DNA of 64,000 nucleotides, taken from NCBI GenBank assembly GCA_036023115.1, contig JAYKKT010000087.1:11668501-11732500 (forward strand). The letters run 5' to 3'. The notes under the pieces are model-generated. The model saw nothing but the letters and a program-made list of their open reading frames with translations, searched no databases and was not told the origin of the DNA. Shown piece by piece: positions 60,120-64,000 of the stretch. Each line of letters opens with the position of its first letter. Positions within the stretch are counted from its first letter, which is position 1. The DNA is from Brasenia schreberi (taxonomy: Eukaryota; Streptophyta; Magnoliopsida; Nymphaeales; Cabombaceae). Both the position numbers and the translations under genes were made by a program.

Positions 60120-61086
60120 TTTATAATATAATATATTTTTATTAGAGTTTTCTTTGATAGTTTTTTTCTATATATTCAAACCATTTTAAATCCATAAAAT
60201 TATTTTCTTTGATAGTTTTCTTTCTTTTGTCATCTATTATCATGTCATAAACCCATAAAATTGTACCTGTAATGATTGTAACACAACTTTGAACTGAATC
60301 CTTAAATTTCCGGTTCATTTTTAGATCCAAACCCATTTCAAATCACACATCACGTCGGTCCCCTCTGGTCAGATCCGAACCCGAAACATAAGAAACTTTC
60401 AACAATCGGGTCTAGCTAGCATTAAATACTTCAACAAGCACCCCTAGCTTTTCTCTCGAGAGAGGGAAAAATGCAGAACCTGCTCCCTATGAACTTGGTC
60501 AGATCAGAATCTAAAATTTCTAAAACCTTTTAAATGGTCGGATATGGTGTTGAGTAAAACAGCAATAAATATGCACAACCTGCCCTCCCATGATCAGATC
60601 ACTAAATCATGTTAGAATATTTATTATCACCATCAATGAATTGACCCAACATTCAACCATGCAAATCCATGGCTGAATGTCTCTCTCTCTCATATACACA
60701 CGCATGCACTCTTTCTCTGTCTTCCAATCTTCCCTCTTCCTCTTTCTGCCACTAAATTCCAACTGAAACGTGAATGACCACCCAAAAACGAACGGCCACC
60801 GACACCCTCAAAATTAACCGTCCATTTTTTACGGCCACCACTCCCCAAATACTGCTCACCCACTCAGCCCTTTCGTCCAGGTGAAAAATCAAAGAATTAC
60901 AATGTCTCAAATCTCCCATCTCCTTTCTCATAGCCAAGATTATTTTGTTACCCTTCTTCTCCATCTACCCTTTTGATAAAATAGTCTAGTGGTACGCTTT
61001 TTAGGCATTCTTGGCAGAGATTCCTACTTTGGCTTTGTAAGAATACAACAACCGATTTTCCCATCGTTATTATCGTCGTCATCATC
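60120..61086. other. Intergenic DNA and 5' flank of the GT47 gene
   Basis: AT-rich to about 60240, then mixed. CT-rich and CA-rich patches at 60680-60740 may belong to the promoter or leader. No clear TATA box at a standard distance. Confidence 0.4.
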
Positions 61087-62376
61087 ATGGTGATAGTGGG
61101 GATTACTGTTAATTGTATTGTCTTCCTCATTCTGATTCTCGGTACCACCATAGCTGCAGACCCAGCGGGAGAGTGCGACGGTAGATGGATTCACATTCGA
61201 CATCTTCCGCAGAGATTCAACATGGATCTCCTTCACAATTGTTCGGAGTATCCCGTTTGGGACGATTTCTGCCCTTACTTGGCCAACCACGGCCTCGGCC
61301 AGAAAACGCACAATCTCTCCAAGGGTTGGTACCGGACCGATCCATCGATGCTCGAGATCATCTTTCACCGTCGATTCCTAGAATACCCATGTTTGACGTC
61401 GGATCCAGCTGCCGCCGACGGCATTTACGTCCCCTACTTCACAGGAATCGACTCTTTGAGGTACCTCTTCGGCCCGGATGTTAACGTGAGCGGTGAGCAC
61501 GGCGTTGAATTGGCACAATTTCTCCGTTCGGACTCGCCGGACATTTGGAAGAGACATCATGGTCATGATCATATCTTTGTGATGGGTAGGCCGGCGTGGG
61601 ATTTCTGCCGGCCGTTATCGTGGTCTGAAGGTTGGGGAACGAGTATTCTCGAGTTGCCGGAGTTGATGAACGTTACTGCCATGATTCTCGAGGCCAGAAC
61701 GTGGCCGTGGCAAGAACAAGCCGTGCCGTACCCAACATCCTTCCACCCGGCGAGCCTCAGCCGGCTCGAGTCATGGATCGCCCGTGTCCGGCGGTCCCGA
61801 AGAACCACTCTCATGCTGTTCGCTGGCGGTGGGGGAACCTCCAATTCGCCAAATATCCGGCGCTCAATACGCATGGAATGCGAATCCCGGCCACAACTCT
61901 GCACTATGGTCGAGTGCTCCGGCGGAATCTGTGAGCACGATCCGATTCTTTACATGAAACCGATGCTGCGAGCGAAATTCTGTCTCCAGCCTCCTGGTGA
62001 CATACCGACTCGCCGGTCGACCTTCGACGGAATAATCGCCGGTTGCATTCCGGTGTTCTTCGAAGAGAAATCTGCTAAGAAGCAATTCATGTGGCATTTG
62101 CCGGAGGAAGAATACGACAGCTTCTCTGTTTATGTTCCTAAAGATGATGTAGTGTGGAATGGTCTCAATATCACGGATGTTTTGTTAGGGATTCCGGAAG
62201 AGAGAGTGAGAAGAATGAGGGAGAGAGTGATCCAATTGATGCCGAAGTTTTTGTACCGAAGGCATGGGAGTTCAATCGGATTGCGACGAATAAAGGATGC
62301 TTTCGATCTCGCTGTTGACGGTGCCCTTCGGAGATTTAAAACGCGGATTGCAGATGCAGGGAGAGTTACCATTTGA
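61087..62376 (+). CDS. GT47 (exostosin) xyloglucan galactosyltransferase-like protein, intronless
   Basis: Type II Golgi glycosyltransferase of the MUR3-like clade; relatives add galactose from UDP-Gal to xyloglucan side chains. The frame has 429 codons in one exon. Residues 2-24 form one hydrophobic segment (VGITVNCIVFLILILG), a signal anchor. The exostosin domain spans about 30-415. Seen blocks: CDGRWIHIRHLPQRFNMDLL (30-49), YPVWDDFCPYLANHGLG (55-71), DGIYVPYFTGIDSLRYL (111-127), GRPAWDFCRPL (167-177), LMLFAGGG (242-249) and the nucleotide-sugar region FCLQPPGDIPTRRSTFDGII (298-317) followed by AGCIPVFFEEKSA and WHLPEE. Possible N-glycosylation sites are N51, N76, N133, N195 and N361. The TRRSTFDG, EEKSAKKQF and YRRHG wording suggests the shorter side group of the clade rather than MUR3 or XLT2, so the acceptor could differ. 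Part of the 61024-61368 stretch is also open on the opposite strand, which is a coding shadow. Confidence 0.93.
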   Translation: MVIVGITVNCIVFLILILGTTIAADPAGECDGRWIHIRHLPQRFNMDLLHNCSEYPVWDDFCPYLANHGLGQKTHNLSKGWYRTDPSMLEIIFHRRFLEYPCLTSDPAAADGIYVPYFTGIDSLRYLFGPDVNVSGEHGVELAQFLRSDSPDIWKRHHGHDHIFVMGRPAWDFCRPLSWSEGWGTSILELPELMNVTAMILEARTWPWQEQAVPYPTSFHPASLSRLESWIARVRRSRRTTLMLFAGGGGTSNSPNIRRSIRMECESRPQLCTMVECSGGICEHDPILYMKPMLRAKFCLQPPGDIPTRRSTFDGIIAGCIPVFFEEKSAKKQFMWHLPEEEYDSFSVYVPKDDVVWNGLNITDVLLGIPEERVRRMRERVIQLMPKFLYRRHGSSIGLRRIKDAFDLAVDGALRRFKTRIADAGRVTI

Positions 62377-63320
62377 AGCTGTTAACAAAAGAAAGAGCAA
62401 GATACGTATTCACGGATTTTCAATCACAGATCAGCAAAAAGACACCATAATTGAAGTTGGTGGTAAGTCAGATTTGATCTATCATCCACTGATTTTACTT
62501 TCTTCTTGTATTTGTCATCAGTTCATATGAGCTCTTACACAATTTCTTTCTATCATGTAAACTGTACTACTGTTGAAATCAATGTAGACGAATGGCCAAT
62601 TTTGTTATAAATAAGAAGGTAAGAAATTATTCCGTAGAAACCTTTCATGAAGGAAACTGGTAATGTATCTGTATAGTGTTTCTGTTGTATCATTCTTTGC
62701 TATCAAATGATGCTTTTCTGTATTTTTCTTCCTCAAAAATGGCTGAGAACATGCCAATTGCCAAGAACTGCAATATTGTTCGGTTGGAATGGGCTTTTAA
62801 AAGAAGAGCTCTGCACCATGAACTTTCATTCGGGAGTTGCTTCAAATGTTGATTCCCAAGGTATGTAAAATTAATTGAGAAGCTCGATTGGATGAAAAGA
62901 TTTTGATGCTTGGATAAATTTCATTACACAATAATGAGAAACATTGTAAGTTATTGCGATAATTTGGTTAGGAAACTAATTTTGGTACTTCTTGCTAGTA
63001 TGTCAATTGGAACCGTATTGATGGTTTTCCAATCATACCGAGAACATAAACACCCAATGGCATGATTATGAAGTATTAGGACCCAGATCTGGCAAATGGA
63101 AACTACCTTGTAGTGCTTACTTCTTTGTGACCAACCCACGAATTGGTACAGGACCCACATGGATGAAACCATGGCAAAAGAACTCACTGCTTTGGTGAAT
63201 TGTGTCATGAAAATAGACACCATTTATTTGTACATTTGTTTTGCAGTTATGCAGGAATGAATGTGGTAGCCTCAACTTACCCTTTTCATTAAAAATGCCC
63301 TAATCGAGGATATTTATATC
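62377..63320. other. 3' flank of the GT47 gene
   Basis: The 3' UTR probably ends in the AT-rich stretch near 62570-62720. No further gene recognised. Confidence 0.4.
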
Positions 63321-63323
63321 AAA

Positions 63324-64000
63324 TGTCTCGGGTCGTGACCACGATCCGGCCCGAGCCGATGCCACGTGGCCGCTTCTCACGCGGGCGTGATGGTGAGCAA
63401 TAACCAAATACAATACTAATTTCATTCGAACTCAATGAAATAAATATTCATATTAAAGTTCTAAACAATACGCCCAAAGTGGTGAGGGGCTCACCTAACA
63501 ATAACCCCAAATAACAAGACTTTCTAAATCATTCAATACTTATTATACCATCTAAAATATAGAGAGGCCACTCTATTCGACTCTTACTCTGCCCCGTGTG
63601 CTAGCTTCAGGATGAACTGTAAAATAATGGGGTGAGCTCCTATAGACAGCTCAGTAGAAAGGTTAAATATCTTTAAACAAAAATCATATTAAAAGCATGA
63701 CAATTTCACAATCATTTGATAACAAAGCACAGTTTCACATTTAAATCATAATCTCAAATTGATATGCACACATTCACACACATGCATACACATATCATTA
63801 GTTACGATAATTACAGTCCATACTGTGTCTGCCCAAAGGCCACGGGAGTCATCCGACCCTCCCTAACGTGACCTTGGTAACCCCGTCAACAACGGTAACA
63901 ATGCCGACTCTCACGGTAGAGTGCCCGGGAACACACCCTGTATTCGCCGCAAGCCGGATCGCCCGACGGACCTCTAAGTCTTTAGAGACCCCACACAACC
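63324..64000. mobile_element. Probable LTR retrotransposon end (incomplete)
   Basis: An abrupt change in composition occurs at about 63324, where TGTCTCGGGTCGTGACCACG begins. The following 680 bp mix GC-rich phrases (CCGGCCCGAGCC, CACGTGGCCGC, TGCCCGGGAACACACCC) with A-rich stretches. They contain a GGGGTGAGCTCC...GACAGCTCAGTAG phrase and an AGGCCACGGGAGTCATCC phrase that I associate with long LTRs of plant gypsy (Tekay/Del-type) elements. TG at 63324 would be the LTR edge. The other LTR end, primer site and coding part lie beyond the window, so orientation is unknown. Confidence 0.4.

Noticed and set aside
61024..61368. Minus-strand frame over the start of the GT47 gene
   Set aside because: It is antisense to conserved exostosin blocks and has no domain of its own.

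Overview
The window is nuclear DNA of a flowering plant. Spliced genes with GT-AG and GC-AG introns, plant-only families (PLATZ, BAG7-like, MUR3-like GT47, a plant zinc-finger/PARP-like family), long TA, CT and GA microsatellites and a dense layer of retroelement debris all point that way. Nothing identifies the species; the long introns and dispersed repeats fit a mid-sized to large, non-compact genome.

Layout from left to right. 1-2313: decayed Ty1/copia element with its 3' LTR, inserted in an older LINE tail. 3794-6023 (-): two exons of a pentapeptide-repeat gene resembling thylakoid-lumen proteins, with more LINE debris in the intron between them. 6-15 kb: gene-poor, microsatellite-rich DNA with small hairpin elements. 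15479-16462 (+): GC-rich single-exon gene of a C2H2/PARP-like family whose zinc finger has eroded. 16.5-26 kb: no supported gene. 26.1-28.4 kb (+): decayed hAT transposon. 32290-35831 (+): complete six-exon adenine phosphoribosyltransferase gene. 36.1-36.9 kb: nested tandem duplications. 38672-41918 (-): end-to-end RTE-type LINE with a 17-bp target-site duplication. 43108-44770 (-): BAG7-like co-chaperone gene with a frameshift. 52316-53527 (+): complete five-exon PLATZ gene. 61087-62376 (+): intronless GT47 xyloglucan-galactosyltransferase-like gene. 63324 to the end: probable start of an LTR retrotransposon.

The genes are independent single-copy-style plant loci, not a cluster: purine salvage, transcriptional control, ER chaperoning, cell-wall glycosylation and the thylakoid lumen. 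The most informative features are structural: two GC-AG introns in one short gene; a PLATZ start codon alone on its coding exon behind an upstream ORF; a young but already inactivated RTE element surrounded by many older tails of similar elements; and compound microsatellites that always run CT-TA-GA, several of them perfect palindromes and some flanking hairpin-like inserts.

I found no operon-like cluster, CRISPR array, rRNA gene or convincing functional tRNA gene, and no clearly new biological system. Family assignments rest on recognising motifs by eye, without database searches.
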